Assembly (NCBI RefSeq): GCF_000764225.1
Contig: NZ_JQED01000005.1
Coordinates: 124,001 to 188,000, forward strand
Source of the DNA: Colwellia psychrerythraea
Lineage (GTDB): Bacteria > Pseudomonadota > Gammaproteobacteria > Enterobacterales > Alteromonadaceae
DNA: 64,000 bases
Direction of reading: 5' to 3'
Below the pieces are notes generated by a model. The model saw nothing but the letters and a program-made list of their open reading frames with translations, was not told the origin of the DNA and searched no databases. Shown here one piece after another: positions 18,267 to 27,375 of the stretch (the stretch's first letter is position 1; every line of letters begins with the position of its first letter). Made by a program: the position numbers and the translations under genes.

Positions 18267-18668
18267 TTAATTGTTCAATACTTCATTATTCAGCTCACTT
18301 TGCAACCAATCTAAGCCTGCTTGCCAACCTAAATTTAAGCCATTAAATACCTTTAAATTCCAACCATCGCGTTGACGTATCGCAGCAATTTTATCTACCG
18401 ATGATTTACTTTGCTCATCATAAGTTACAACGGCAATTGCCGCTAAATTTTCATGAGAAGCAACACTTAACTTTGCTTCAAATGAAAAATCATATTCATT
18501 AATTTTATTAATCAACAGAGCAAAATTATCAGAAAAAATCTTGGTCAAAAAATCATCATACTCTTCTGACATTTCTAAAGAGATAACAACATCTTGACCG
18601 ACAATAACTTCAGCAATATGCTCACTTAAAATATTAACTTTAGCAAAACTAAGTTGATATCTTTGCAT
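18267..18668 (-). CDS. Conserved-looking small cytosolic protein of unknown function
   Basis: I do not recognise a named family. The 133-residue protein has no signal peptide or TM segment. Alternating strand and helix pattern (VNILSEHIAEVIVG, then FALLINKINEYDFSF, then LAAIAVVTYD) recalls the STAS/SpoIIAA-like fold used in regulatory proteins, but this is a guess from pattern. It stands alone on the minus strand between hemL (convergent) and moeA (same strand, about 100 bp upstream). Codon use is like its neighbours and there is no sign of truncation. Confidence 0.7.
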   Translation of the reverse strand: MQRYQLSFAKVNILSEHIAEVIVGQDVVISLEMSEEYDDFLTKIFSDNFALLINKINEYDFSFEAKLSVASHENLAAIAVVTYDEQSKSSVDKIAAIRQRDGWNLKVFNGLNLGWQAGLDWLQSELNNEVLNN

Positions 18669-18774
18669 AACGTCCTGCCCACATATTTATGTATTTAGTA
18701 CAACAATACTAGACCTATATTTTCAACTTAACAAACATGTGTTTGAATCTTTTTGTTCACTGTTATTGATAAAG

Positions 18775-20007
18775 TTAAAGGTAGTGATCAAATAATTGTA
18801 CATTTACCATTTCACCTGCTTTAACTCCACCTTGCTCACTTGGTAAAACAATAAAACAATTCGCTTGTGCTAAGCTAGATAATATACCTGATCCTTGGGC
18901 ACCCGTTGAAGTAACAACATTTTCACCTGATTCGTTAACTGATAACACACCGCGTTGAAAATCCATACGACCTGGAGATTTTCGTAAGTCGCTGCTACAT
19001 TTCACCGATAAATAGGTACGCTTTAACGCTTTTGCATTTTGCATTTTAGTCAAAGCCACCAAAGCTAATTGATGAAAGGTCACTAACGCTGAAACGGGGT
19101 TGCCTGGCAGTCCGAAAAAGACACTATTAGCAAGTTTTCCAAAGGCAAAAGGTTTACCTGGTTTCATCGCTATTTTCCAAAAACCTATTTCACCTAATTC
19201 ATCTAACACTGTTTTTGTGTAATCTGCATCACCCACCGAAACACCGCCAGAAGAAATAACCGCGTCGGCTTGTTCATCAGCACTAACAAAAGCCGTTTTT
19301 ATTGCCTCAAAGTCATCAGGAATGATGCCAAAATCAATAATGTCAACATGTAATGTTTTAAGCATGGCTGCTAGAACAAAACTATTAGACTCATAAATAT
19401 CACCTGACCGCAGCGCTTGCCCTGGCAATTTAAGCTCGTCTCCAGTCGCAATTAACGCCACTTTTAATTTTCGATAAACTACAACATTAGCCACCCCTAA
19501 AGAAGCTAGCACACCAATATCAACCGCCGATATTGTATGGCCAGAATGCAGTACTTGTTGATTGATTTTAATGTCTTCACCGGCATTTCTTACATGAGAG
19601 CCTAAAGCCTTCTCTTGTAAAAAGGTAATCTTTTCACCCTCCGCAGTGACATTTTCTTGCATCTCAACTGAGTCACAACAATCAGGCATTTTCGCCCCGG
19701 TCATAATTCGAATACATTCACCAATTTGACAACGTCCTTTAAAGGGTGATCCCGCCATAGAGCGTCCGATCAGCTTCAGTGTTTTACTCTCTTTTAAGCT
19801 TTCAATAGCAAAAGCATAGCCATCCATAGCAGAGTTATCGTGTGGAGGTACATTTAATGGGCTAGCAATATCTTGCGCTAAAACATAATGCAGCGCTTGC
19901 TCAATGGGCAAGGTAAGTGTTTCAGTGATAGGTGATATTTGCGATAACATATTCGCCACGGCTTGTTCAAAAGGCAAAAGCCCTGGAGCTGAGCAACAAT
20001 CTGACAT
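18775..20007 (-). CDS. moeA: Molybdopterin molybdenumtransferase MoeA
   Basis: Inserts molybdenum into adenylylated molybdopterin, the last step of basic Moco synthesis, in the cytoplasm. At 410 residues it matches E. coli MoeA (411). Features: NVPPHDNSAMDGYA near residues 57-70, a MIRIMTGA-like segment (CIRIMTGAKMPDCCD), the MoCF/MogA-like domain with TGDEL and SSGGVSVGDADY, and GLPGNPVSALVTF. It is divergent from moaA and shares the 400-bp leader region, so the whole Moco locus may be co-regulated from there. Confidence 0.96.
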   Translation of the reverse strand: MSDCCSAPGLLPFEQAVANMLSQISPITETLTLPIEQALHYVLAQDIASPLNVPPHDNSAMDGYAFAIESLKESKTLKLIGRSMAGSPFKGRCQIGECIRIMTGAKMPDCCDSVEMQENVTAEGEKITFLQEKALGSHVRNAGEDIKINQQVLHSGHTISAVDIGVLASLGVANVVVYRKLKVALIATGDELKLPGQALRSGDIYESNSFVLAAMLKTLHVDIIDFGIIPDDFEAIKTAFVSADEQADAVISSGGVSVGDADYTKTVLDELGEIGFWKIAMKPGKPFAFGKLANSVFFGLPGNPVSALVTFHQLALVALTKMQNAKALKRTYLSVKCSSDLRKSPGRMDFQRGVLSVNESGENVVTSTGAQGSGILSSLAQANCFIVLPSEQGGVKAGEMVNVQLFDHYL

Positions 20008-20044
20008 AAAAAAACTCGCTTAAATTGAGATTACGATAAGTTTC

Positions 20045-20081
20045 GCTCTAAACGCGATAAAATTGCAAACTTGTTTAGAGC
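20045..20081 (-). promoter_or_regulatory. Inverted repeat in the moeA leader
   Basis: GCTCTAAAC (20045-20053) and GTTTAGAGC (20073-20081) are perfect 9-bp inverted repeats 19 bp apart, lying 38-74 bp upstream of the moeA start. In RNA it would form a stem-loop in the moeA 5' leader; in DNA it could be an operator. No U-tract follows. Confidence 0.5.
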
Positions 20082-20094
20082 AATATTGGTATAG

Positions 20095-20107
20095 GCGATA
20101 GTATCGC
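20095..20107. promoter_or_regulatory. Short palindrome upstream of moeA
   Basis: GCGATA-G-TATCGC is a perfect 6+1+6 palindrome in the divergent region. It does not have the spaced TATAA half-sites that I would expect of ModE. A binding site for an unknown regulator is possible. Confidence 0.35.
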
Positions 20108-20244
20108 TTAATTACTAATAAAATTAATAGTGGTTTAACCGTAGATTTATTGATTACAATCAACAATGGGGTAGGCAAAAAAAATTACCATCCCGTCGCA
20201 CAATGGGTATATACTCATTTTAGAGCAAAATTTTATTTATTACA

Positions 20245-20407
20245 CCGAGCTATCACAGCTAACAATGTTTTTTCATGGCGACAACAAGCCAGCTTATTTA
20301 AGACAATCATGTTGTGATATGCCGTAACTAAGTCTATGAGTATATTAGATTTAGTTGCCAGGGTTAACAAGGAAACGCGTTAGCCTCCCTACATTTGGAA
20401 AGGTGAC
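20245..20407 (+). ncRNA. Moco RNA motif (molybdenum cofactor riboswitch) in the moaA leader
   Basis: The leader folds into several supported helices: TATCACA (20251-20257) with TGTGATA (20313-20319); AACTAAGTCTA (20326-20336) with TAGATTTAGTT (20346-20356); and GGTTAAC (20362-20368) with GTTAGCC (20379-20385), whose loop includes GGAAAC with a GAAA tetraloop. CCTCCC (20384-20389) can pair with the ribosome binding site GGAAAGG (20397-20403). Structures of this kind upstream of moaA are known as the Moco RNA motif, which represses moaA when cofactor is plentiful. The exact 5' boundary is approximate. The motif assignment is from memory of the conserved 3' end (GCCTCCC ... GGAAAGGTGA) and position. 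Confidence 0.8.
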
Positions 20408-21379
20408 ATGTTAACAGATAACTTTGGCCGTAGGTTTTCTTACCTACGCCTTTCAATTACCGATGTTTGCAATTTTAGCTGCAATTACTGTTTACCTGAT
20501 GGTTATCAGTGTGATCAGCCGCGTGATTTTTTATCACTATGTGAAATCAAACGTATAGCAAAAGCTTTCGCCGAATTAGGCACTGAAAAGATCCGCATAA
20601 CCGGTGGTGAGCCAGCCCTGCGTAAAGACTTACCAGAAATCATTCGAATTTGTAAAGAAACATCAGGCATCAAAAAAGTTGCGATTACCAGTAATGGTTT
20701 TAAGTTACCAGAACATCTGCCTCAATGGTTAGATGCTGGTATTGATGCAATTAATATCAGTATCGACAGTTTAGACCCTCGTCAATTTCATGCAATAACC
20801 GGTCACGATAAGCTTAAGACCATCCTTAAAGGCATTGATATGGCTTTAGCTGATGGTAGAGCCTCCGTTAAAGTTAATACGGTATTGATGCGTGATCATA
20901 GCGGTAAAGAGATTCAAAGCTACCTTAATTGGTTAAAAGACACGCCTATTACCTTACGCTTTATTGAATTGATGCAAACAGGAGATAATCAGAAATTTTT
21001 TGATGCACAACATGTTCAAGGCGCTCGTATTAAGCAGAATTTAATTCTTGATGGCTGGCTTCCAGTCATTCAAAATAAATCTGCAGGTCCAGCGCAAGAA
21101 TTTTATCACCCTGATTATCAAGGTAAAGTAGGCTTGATCATGCCTTATTCTAAGGATTTTTGTAGTAGTTGTAACCGCTTAAGAATAAGCTCAAGTGGCA
21201 AGTTACATTTATGTTTATTTGGTGAAGAAGGTTTGTCACTACGCGAAGAGTTGCAAAGTGATGATATTGAGCCTTTGCAAGCAAAAATATTAGCATTACT
21301 TGGCGATAAAAAAGCCACCCACTACTTACATGAAAAACTAACAGGTGCGACTAAACACCTTGCTATGCTTGGAGGTTAA
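20408..21379 (+). CDS. moaA: GTP 3',8-cyclase MoaA
   Basis: Radical-SAM enzyme that, with MoaC, converts GTP to cyclic pyranopterin monophosphate, the first Moco step. The 323-residue protein has the N-terminal 4Fe-4S ligands in CNFSCNYC (Cys21, 25, 28), the TGGEPALR SAM motif, and the C-terminal second cluster site (CSSCNRLRIS, then a third Cys 14 residues further on in HLCLFG). The C-terminal Gly-Gly required for activity is present. It is the first gene of the plus-strand Moco operon and lies behind the riboswitch, with its ribosome binding site inside the RNA fold. mobA starts 3 bp after its stop. Confidence 0.97.
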   Translation: MLTDNFGRRFSYLRLSITDVCNFSCNYCLPDGYQCDQPRDFLSLCEIKRIAKAFAELGTEKIRITGGEPALRKDLPEIIRICKETSGIKKVAITSNGFKLPEHLPQWLDAGIDAINISIDSLDPRQFHAITGHDKLKTILKGIDMALADGRASVKVNTVLMRDHSGKEIQSYLNWLKDTPITLRFIELMQTGDNQKFFDAQHVQGARIKQNLILDGWLPVIQNKSAGPAQEFYHPDYQGKVGLIMPYSKDFCSSCNRLRISSSGKLHLCLFGEEGLSLREELQSDDIEPLQAKILALLGDKKATHYLHEKLTGATKHLAMLGG

Positions 21380-21381
21380 CT

Positions 21382-22026
21382 ATGACTATTCAAGCTATCG
21401 AATGTTTAGGTGTGGTACTTGCGGGTGGGTTATCTTCCCGTATGGGGCAAGATAAAGCGCAGCTCAAACGCCAGCAAAGGCTCCCTTTTTCAACAGAAAA
21501 ATCAGCAGAAAGCATGTTAGACTTTTCTAAGCAGCTTTTAGCTAATGCGGGTATCAAAAATATTGTTGTCAGCGGTGATAATCATCAAATTCCTGACCGT
21601 GTAGCAAACGCTGGACCCGTTGGTGGAATTTATAGTGTACTTGCGCATTACCCTGAGCAGTTACAGCCTAAAGCCTTATTAATTTTACCTGTTGATTTAC
21701 CTTTAATGACGGCTGCTGCTTTATCCGATTTAAGACGCAAAGGAGAGCTTAGTCATAAAGCGACTTTTTTTCATGATAGTCAAAAAAATAGCCATCATAT
21801 CCCTTTGTACTTACCCAACAATGCATTTTTGCAGCTATTTTTAAAGCAAGCATTTCAGCGAGAGACAATGCAAGCAAATAACGTAAAGAGCAACAACAAA
21901 AGTGGCCCCTCTGTAAGGGGCATGTTAGAGCATGTACCACACCAAGCGATTGCTAGTCTTAATAGTCAGGTACTTTTTAACAGCAATACACCTGAACAAT
22001 GGCAGCAAGCACAAAAACAATTTTAA
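21382..22026 (+). CDS. mobA: Molybdenum cofactor guanylyltransferase MobA
   Basis: Transfers GMP from GTP to Mo-molybdopterin to give the guanine dinucleotide form used by DMSO/TMAO reductase-type enzymes. The 214-residue protein has the nucleotidyltransferase signature LAGGLSSRMGQDKA near residues 14-27 and the PVGGIYSVL and LPVDLPLM segments. Residues about 150-180 are a Gln/Asn-rich variable stretch. It is coupled to moaA by a 2-bp gap; a 92-bp gap then precedes moaB. Its presence predicts bis-MGD molybdoenzymes elsewhere in the genome. Confidence 0.94.
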   Translation: MTIQAIECLGVVLAGGLSSRMGQDKAQLKRQQRLPFSTEKSAESMLDFSKQLLANAGIKNIVVSGDNHQIPDRVANAGPVGGIYSVLAHYPEQLQPKALLILPVDLPLMTAAALSDLRRKGELSHKATFFHDSQKNSHHIPLYLPNNAFLQLFLKQAFQRETMQANNVKSNNKSGPSVRGMLEHVPHQAIASLNSQVLFNSNTPEQWQQAQKQF

Positions 22027-22118
22027 GCCTCTCGTATGATAGTAGCAGTATGCTTAACTACGAATGGCAACAAATATGACTACAATTTTAATCATCAGTT
22101 TCAGTAAAGGATAAACCT

Positions 22119-22661
22119 ATGTCAGCACATGGCGGCACCACTTTCATCCCCTTAAATATCGCCGTATTAACGGTTTCGGATACACGCACAGAAGAGAATG
22201 ACACCTCTGGTCAGGCGCTTGTTGAACGCCTAACACAGTCAGGGCATAACCTAGCAGATAAAGCGATTGTCATTGATGATGTCTATCAACTACGCGCGCA
22301 AGTGTCTCAGTGGATAGCGGATGATAACATTCATGCCATTATTTCTACCGGCGGAACAGGTTTTACCTCACGTGATAATACTCCTGAAGCCTTGACGCCT
22401 TTATTTGATAAAGCGGTTGAAGGCTTTGGTGAAGTATTTCGCCATGTTTCATTACTTGAGATAGGCACTTCAACAATCCAATCACGCGCTTTTGGCGGTA
22501 TTGCAAATAAAACCGTAGTGCTTTGTGTACCAGGCTCCACTAACGCCTGTAAAACCGCTTGGGATAAGGTAATTAAAGAACAGTTAGATGCGAGTCACCG
22601 CCCTTGTAACTTTGTACCACACTTAAATTTAACTGCTGAACAATGTGAGACGCGTAACTAA
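22119..22661 (+). CDS. moaB: Molybdopterin adenylyltransferase-type protein MoaB
   Basis: MogA/MoaB family protein that adenylylates molybdopterin or supports that step. The 180-residue protein carries [16 protein letters not shown] near residues 16-31 and [18 protein letters not shown], the family's nucleotide-binding motifs, and a [10 protein letters not shown] helix. Length is close to E. coli MoaB (170). No separate mog gene is in the window, so this protein may do the adenylylation. Its stop overlaps the moaC start (TAATG). Confidence 0.94.
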   Translation: MSAHGGTTFIPLNIAVLTVSDTRTEENDTSGQALVERLTQSGHNLADKAIVIDDVYQLRAQVSQWIADDNIHAIISTGGTGFTSRDNTPEALTPLFDKAVEGFGEVFRHVSLLEIGTSTIQSRAFGGIANKTVVLCVPGSTNACKTAWDKVIKEQLDASHRPCNFVPHLNLTAEQCETRN

Positions 22662-23188
22662 TGACATCAAATACTACTCGCACAAAACAGACAGTAGCGG
22701 AACAAACACCTGAGTTAAGTCATCTTAACCAACAAGGTGAAGCAAACATGGTTGATGTGACCGAAAAGGCAATGACATCACGTACCGCCACCGCGCAAGG
22801 TTTTATCAAAATGAACCGAGCAACTTTTGAATTAATCACTACAGGTAAGCATAAAAAAGGCGATGTGTTTGCGGTAGCGCGAATTGCTGGTATTCAAGCC
22901 GCAAAAAAATGCAGCGATTTAATTCCACTATGTCATCCTTTGATGTTAAGTAAAGTGCAAGTAGATTTCACTCTTGATAGTGACAACAATCAAGTACAAG
23001 TAAAGAGTTTATGTCGTCTAACGGGGCAAACCGGCGTTGAAATGGAAGCCTTAACAGCTGTGTCTGTGGCATGTTTGACTTTATTTGATATGTGTAAAGC
23101 TGCAGACCCTGCCATGATGATTCACGGCATTGAGGTATTAACTAAAGATGGTGGCAAATCTGGCCATTGGCAAAGCCCTTCAACTTAA
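22661..23188 (+). CDS. moaC: Cyclic pyranopterin monophosphate synthase MoaC
   Basis: Forms cyclic pyranopterin monophosphate from the MoaA product. The 175-residue protein has [17 protein letters not shown] near residues 21-37, [42 protein letters not shown] and the C-terminal KDGGKSG, all diagnostic of MoaC. It has about 15 extra N-terminal residues compared with E. coli. A second start at the inner ATG of ANMVD would be too short, so the coupled ATG is kept. Confidence 0.97.
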   Translation: MTSNTTRTKQTVAEQTPELSHLNQQGEANMVDVTEKAMTSRTATAQGFIKMNRATFELITTGKHKKGDVFAVARIAGIQAAKKCSDLIPLCHPLMLSKVQVDFTLDSDNNQVQVKSLCRLTGQTGVEMEALTAVSVACLTLFDMCKAADPAMMIHGIEVLTKDGGKSGHWQSPST

Positions 23189-23209
23189 ACTTAATAAAGA
23201 GAAAAACTT

Positions 23210-23458
23210 ATGATTAAAATTGTTTTTTTTGCCGCACTTAGAGAGCAACTTGATTGTTCGGAGTTATCTCTACCAGTAGGAGAGGCTAAAACAGTCAACG
23301 ATATAAAACAGCTATTGAGTGATAAAAATGCGCTGTGGCAGCAAACGTTTAGTAATGCATCACTGTTATCAGCAGTAAATCATGACATGGTTGATGGTAC
23401 TCACTTGGTGAAGTCAGGTGATGAAATTGCCTTTTTCCCTCCTGTGACAGGTGGTTAA
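23210..23458 (+). CDS. moaD: Molybdopterin synthase sulfur carrier MoaD
   Basis: Ubiquitin-like small subunit of molybdopterin synthase. The 82-residue protein ends in PPVTGG: the C-terminal Gly-Gly is adenylylated by MoeB and then thiocarboxylated. FFAALRE near the N terminus and GDEIAFFPP near the end are typical. It sits 21 bp after moaC and 3 bp before moaE. Confidence 0.96.
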   Translation: MIKIVFFAALREQLDCSELSLPVGEAKTVNDIKQLLSDKNALWQQTFSNASLLSAVNHDMVDGTHLVKSGDEIAFFPPVTGG

Positions 23459-23461
23459 CTC

Positions 23462-23932
23462 ATGTTTACACAAGAGATATCTATCCAAACTAATGACTTT
23501 AGCTTAGCTGATGAAGTTGCTTTACTTGAAAAAGATAACTTAACCGATGGCGCGGTTGTTACGTTCACCGGCAGGGTTAGAGATAACAATAACGGTAATT
23601 CAGTGACTACTTTAACGCTAGAGCATTACCCTGGCATGACAGAGAAATCTCTCGCTAAAATCATCATGCAAGCAAAAGAGCGCTGGCAAATAGGTAGAGT
23701 AAAAGTAATTCACCGTATTGGTGAGCTCAACATAGGCGATCAAATAGTTTTTGTCGGTGTTACCAGTAAACATCGACAAGATGCCTTTGCTGCCAATGAG
23801 TTCATCATGGACTATTTAAAGGTTAAAGCACCGTTTTGGAAAAAAGAAAAAATTACTGATGAAGGCAAGACCTCTGAAAATTGGTTAGACGCTAAAAACA
23901 GTGATACTGACAAAGCAGATCTTTGGAGCTAA
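23462..23932 (+). CDS. moaE: Molybdopterin synthase catalytic subunit MoaE
   Basis: Large subunit of the heterotetrameric synthase that adds the dithiolene sulfurs to precursor Z. The 156-residue protein has VVTFTGRVRDNNNG, LEHYPGMTEKSL, VIHRIGELNIGD and FIMDYLKVKAPFWKKE, in the order seen in E. coli MoaE. The two Lys of KVKAPFWKK correspond to active-site lysines. The modA start follows by 1 bp. Confidence 0.96.
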   Translation: MFTQEISIQTNDFSLADEVALLEKDNLTDGAVVTFTGRVRDNNNGNSVTTLTLEHYPGMTEKSLAKIIMQAKERWQIGRVKVIHRIGELNIGDQIVFVGVTSKHRQDAFAANEFIMDYLKVKAPFWKKEKITDEGKTSENWLDAKNSDTDKADLWS

Positions 23933-23933
23933 C

Positions 23934-24758
23934 GTGCTACGACTTCTGTTAGCTTCAATTTTGCTTGTAAATTTACTGGTTGTAAACACTAGCCTAGCTC
24001 AACAATTAAATGCTAGTAACATTAAAAATCAAACTAACAGACCATTAAGAATTGCTGTTGCCGCAAATTTCACCCCTGTACTCGAGGTATTACTAAAAGA
24101 CTTCACCAGCCAAACGGGCATAAACACTCAAGTGATCAGCGGTGCTAGCGGTGCAATGTTCTTACAAATCAAATATGGCGCTCCCTTTGATATTTTTCTC
24201 AGTGCTGATAGTCGCCGCCCCAAAGAGCTTGAGCAAGCTGGCTATGCGGTAAAAAATAGTCGGAAAACCTATGCGATCGGTCAGTTAGCACTATATTCAC
24301 CCTCAAGTGATTCGACTACAAACTCGCTAGAGCGCCTTAACAAACCACCTGCACGTTTTGCGATAGCGAACCCCGATAGCGCTCCCTATGGCAAAGCAGC
24401 AAAGGAAGCATTAATCCATTTGGGCTTATGGCAAGTTTATCAACCTCGCTTGGTTAAAGGCATTAATATTGGTCAGACATTTACCCAGTTGCGCAGTAAA
24501 GCCGTCGCCAGTGGTATTGTTGCAAATAGCCAATTAATGATAAATAATTTATCTGGGACTATTATCCCAAGTAGCTACCATCAAGCGATAGAACAACAGT
24601 TAATTATATTAAGTAGCAGTGAGCAGCAAGTTGCTGCAGAGCAGTTAAGTTATTTTTTGCTTTCACCTGCAAGTCAAAACCAAATTGCCAGTTATGGTTA
24701 CGCTCAACGTAAGCAAGATGCACAAGTTACAACGTTAAGCGAGTCAACGGCGAGATGA
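23934..24758 (+). CDS. modA: Molybdate-binding periplasmic protein ModA
   Basis: Solute-binding protein of the ModABC molybdate importer. From the GTG at 23934 it has 274 residues, with a GGAG ribosome binding site 6 bp upstream and a clean signal peptide (LRLLLASILLVNLLVVNTSLA). A longer GTG frame starting inside moaE would spoil the signal peptide. The mature part starts RIAVAANFTPVLEVL and has the GASGAMFLQIKYGAPFDIF and SADSRRP segments of the oxyanion site. The stop overlaps modB (ATGA). Confidence 0.94.
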   Translation: MLRLLLASILLVNLLVVNTSLAQQLNASNIKNQTNRPLRIAVAANFTPVLEVLLKDFTSQTGINTQVISGASGAMFLQIKYGAPFDIFLSADSRRPKELEQAGYAVKNSRKTYAIGQLALYSPSSDSTTNSLERLNKPPARFAIANPDSAPYGKAAKEALIHLGLWQVYQPRLVKGINIGQTFTQLRSKAVASGIVANSQLMINNLSGTIIPSSYHQAIEQQLIILSSSEQQVAAEQLSYFLLSPASQNQIASYGYAQRKQDAQVTTLSESTAR

Positions 24759-25459
24759 TAAATTCAGACTTTCAAGCACTTATTACCACACTAGAAATGG
24801 CGGCATTAACCACCATTATTTTATTGATTATTGGTACTCCTCTCGCTTGGTATCTGGCCAAAATGACCAGTCGATGCAAAGTTATCATTGAGGCGATAGT
24901 GGCGTTACCACTCGTTTTACCACCAACCGTGCTTGGTTTTTATTTGCTTATCGCATTTTCACCTGAATACTTGCCTGGCAAGTTATGGCAACAGGTCACG
25001 GGTCAACAGCTCGCTTTTAGCTTTTCCGCAATCGTGATGGGTTCCGTTTTATATTCACTGCCATTCGTTGTTCAGCCATTACAAAAAGCATTTGAGCAAT
25101 TGGGCGACTCTTTATTAGAAGCTGGCGCATTACTCGGTGCAGGCCCTATCGATCGATTTTTCTCTATTGTTTTACCATTAACAAAGGCGAGTTTTATTAC
25201 TGCAGCCAGTTTAGGTTTTGCTCATACGGTAGGAGAGTTTGGTGTGATTTTAATGATTGGCGGTAATATTCCGGGGGAAACAAGAGTGCTTTCTATTGCC
25301 TTATTTGATCATGTCGAAGCTTTTGATTATGCCAGAGCGCACTTACTCGCCATCAGCTTATTAATAGGTTCAATGCTATTATTGGCTGCTATTTATTGGC
25401 TAAATTTACCGAAGAGAAATCCCAGTGTAAGTGCTAACCAACTAAGAATACATGAATGA
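24755..25459 (+). CDS. modB: Molybdate ABC transporter permease ModB
   Basis: Inner-membrane channel subunit. The 234-residue protein has five to six TM helices and the BPD_transp_1 EAA loop (EAGALLGAGPIDRFFSIVLP) that contacts the ATPase. LPLVLPPTVLGFYLL and GEFGVILMIGGNIPGETR are ModB-type signatures. It overlaps modA upstream and modC downstream by ATGA. Confidence 0.96.
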   Translation: MINSDFQALITTLEMAALTTIILLIIGTPLAWYLAKMTSRCKVIIEAIVALPLVLPPTVLGFYLLIAFSPEYLPGKLWQQVTGQQLAFSFSAIVMGSVLYSLPFVVQPLQKAFEQLGDSLLEAGALLGAGPIDRFFSIVLPLTKASFITAASLGFAHTVGEFGVILMIGGNIPGETRVLSIALFDHVEAFDYARAHLLAISLLIGSMLLLAAIYWLNLPKRNPSVSANQLRIHE

Positions 25460-26586
25460 AGATGAGTGATAATACCTTGAAGAAAGTGTCTGCTGATGAG
25501 TGTTCTCAACTCAATATTGATATTAGTATTAACTATCAACAATTTGAGTTAACCATTAACTTAGCAATGCCATTAAAAGGCATCACGGGTATTTTTGGTC
25601 ATTCAGCTTCGGGAAAATCAACCTTATTGCGTGCCATCGCAGGTTTAGAAAAAAAACTATTTGGCGACATAACATTAGGTGAAACAAACTTAGTCAATAG
25701 CGAACAAGGTAATTACCTCAAACCCGAAGCCCGTCACATTGGCTTAGTTTTCCAAAATAGTCGACTATTCGAACATTTGTCCGTTTTAGGTAACCTAGAG
25801 TATGCCGTTAAACGCTGCAAACATAATAAACTCGTATTAAATGAAGTCATCAAATTGACCGAGTTATCATCATTGCTTGAACACCGAATACATCAATTAT
25901 CGGGTGGACAACAACAAAGAGTCGCTCTAGCAAGAGCGATTTTGGCTGAGCCAAAATTATTACTGCTCGATGAACCATTAAGTGCACTCGACCAACACAG
26001 TAAAACTAAGTTATTAAAGATGATGCTGAACATTCAGAAACAGCTCAACTTGCCAATGCTGTATGTCAGCCACTCATTAGATGAGTTACAACAAGTCTGC
26101 GATACTTTATTAGTGCTATCCCAAGGTAGGGTTGTTAATTTTGGTAGTATCCACCACGTTATTCATCAGTTAAATAATTTTGGTGAAGACCCCCTTATTC
26201 ATCAGCAAACCAGTTTATCATTGCCTATTAAAAAGTTTAATAATGGTCATGGTTTAACCGTATTATCACTCAATGCACAACAAGACATTTACCTAACCAG
26301 CGATAAAGCCTTTGAACATCAAACGCAATTACGTTGCTTTATATTGGCTAGTGATATTAGTATTTCTCTTACTGAACCGATTAATAGCTCCATTGTTAAT
26401 CACCTCTTTGGTAGTATAAAGCAAATAAGTTATATAAAGAGTAACGTACTTCTAACCATTAACTGTGCTTCTCAAGAGTTTTTTGTCACTATCAGTGCCT
26501 TCTCTCAGCAAAAGTTATCGTTAACCAGCAGACAACAAGTCTATTTGCAATTCAAAGCCAGTGCCGTGCGCACTTTCATCCATTAG
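25456..26586 (+). CDS. modC: Molybdate ABC transporter ATPase ModC
   Basis: ATP-binding subunit. The 376-residue protein has Walker A (GHSASGKST, near residue 49), Q-loop (VFQNSRLF), signature LSGGQQQR, Walker B (LLLLDEPLSALD) and an H-loop His. The last 110 residues form the TOBE/Mop molybdate-binding domain. The start ATG overlaps the modB stop; a second in-frame ATG lies 6 bp later. Confidence 0.96.
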   Translation: MKMSDNTLKKVSADECSQLNIDISINYQQFELTINLAMPLKGITGIFGHSASGKSTLLRAIAGLEKKLFGDITLGETNLVNSEQGNYLKPEARHIGLVFQNSRLFEHLSVLGNLEYAVKRCKHNKLVLNEVIKLTELSSLLEHRIHQLSGGQQQRVALARAILAEPKLLLLDEPLSALDQHSKTKLLKMMLNIQKQLNLPMLYVSHSLDELQQVCDTLLVLSQGRVVNFGSIHHVIHQLNNFGEDPLIHQQTSLSLPIKKFNNGHGLTVLSLNAQQDIYLTSDKAFEHQTQLRCFILASDISISLTEPINSSIVNHLFGSIKQISYIKSNVLLTINCASQEFFVTISAFSQQKLSLTSRQQVYLQFKASAVRTFIH

Positions 26587-26613
26587 CGTAATTTAAAGTA
26601 ACTAGGAATCAAA

Positions 26614-27363
26614 GTGTTAAGCAATCAAGAGCAACTCAAATACTCCCGCCAAATAATTTTGGACAAAATTGGTACTCCGGGACAAGTCGCACTGCGTAAT
26701 GCTAAAGTTCTCATTTTGGGTGTCGGCGGTTTAGGTAATCCAGCCAGTTTATATTTAGCTGCTGCTGGCGTTGGTACACTCTATATCGCAGACGGCGATT
26801 GCATAGAAGTCAGTAATTTACCCAGACAAATTCTCTTTAGTGAAGACAATATTGATGACAATAAGGCTGATGTTGCCGCTGAGAAATTACAAGGTCAATT
26901 TCCCGATGTCACAATTGAAGCAATTGATGAAATGTTCGATGAAGAATTATGTGATTATTACCTGCCACAGATCGACCTAGTGCTCGATTGCTCTGATAAT
27001 ATCCAAACACGTTACTTAATTAACCAAGCCTGTGTACAACATAAAGTACCTCTGATAGTCGGTGCCGCTACTGGCTTTGATGGTCAGCAATTAACAATAG
27101 ATCCCCGCGATGAAACGAGTGCTTGTTATCATTGCCTTTTTCCTGCCAGTGAAAAAGCACCTAGCAACAACTGTCAAACCCTAGGTATTATTGGCCCTGT
27201 ACTCGCTATGATTGCAGGAATGCAAAGCTTACAAGCAATTAAGCTACTAACGGGAAATAAAGTACAGCTCAATCAGCTTAATTTACTTGATGGTTTAGCG
27301 AATCAATGGCAACAATTTACCATGAAAAAACAAAAAAACTGTACTGTTTGTGGAGAAAAATAA
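26614..27363 (+). CDS. moeB: Molybdopterin-synthase adenylyltransferase MoeB
   Basis: E1-like enzyme that adenylylates the MoaD C terminus. The 249-residue length matches E. coli MoeB. Features: GVGGLGNPASLYLAAAGVG (nucleotide site), DGDCIEVSNLPRQ, DCSDNIQTRYLIN, and two CxxC zinc pairs (CYHC and CTVC). It starts at a GTG. There is no rhodanese domain, so sulfur transfer needs another protein. It is the last gene of the Moco/mod operon, ending 12 bp from the convergent DUF1285 gene. Confidence 0.95.
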   Translation: MLSNQEQLKYSRQIILDKIGTPGQVALRNAKVLILGVGGLGNPASLYLAAAGVGTLYIADGDCIEVSNLPRQILFSEDNIDDNKADVAAEKLQGQFPDVTIEAIDEMFDEELCDYYLPQIDLVLDCSDNIQTRYLINQACVQHKVPLIVGAATGFDGQQLTIDPRDETSACYHCLFPASEKAPSNNCQTLGIIGPVLAMIAGMQSLQAIKLLTGNKVQLNQLNLLDGLANQWQQFTMKKQKNCTVCGEK

Positions 27364-27375
27364 GGCTTAAACCCG

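Larger units (their letters stand above)
20008..20407. promoter_or_regulatory. Divergent moeA/moaA control region
   Basis: This 400-bp non-coding stretch contains the Moco riboswitch of moaA (about 20245-20407) and, nearer moeA, a 9-bp inverted repeat and a short palindrome. Promoters for both directions should lie between about 20085 and 20245, but no unambiguous -35/-10 pair stands out and I cannot identify a convincing ModE box. Confidence 0.6.
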
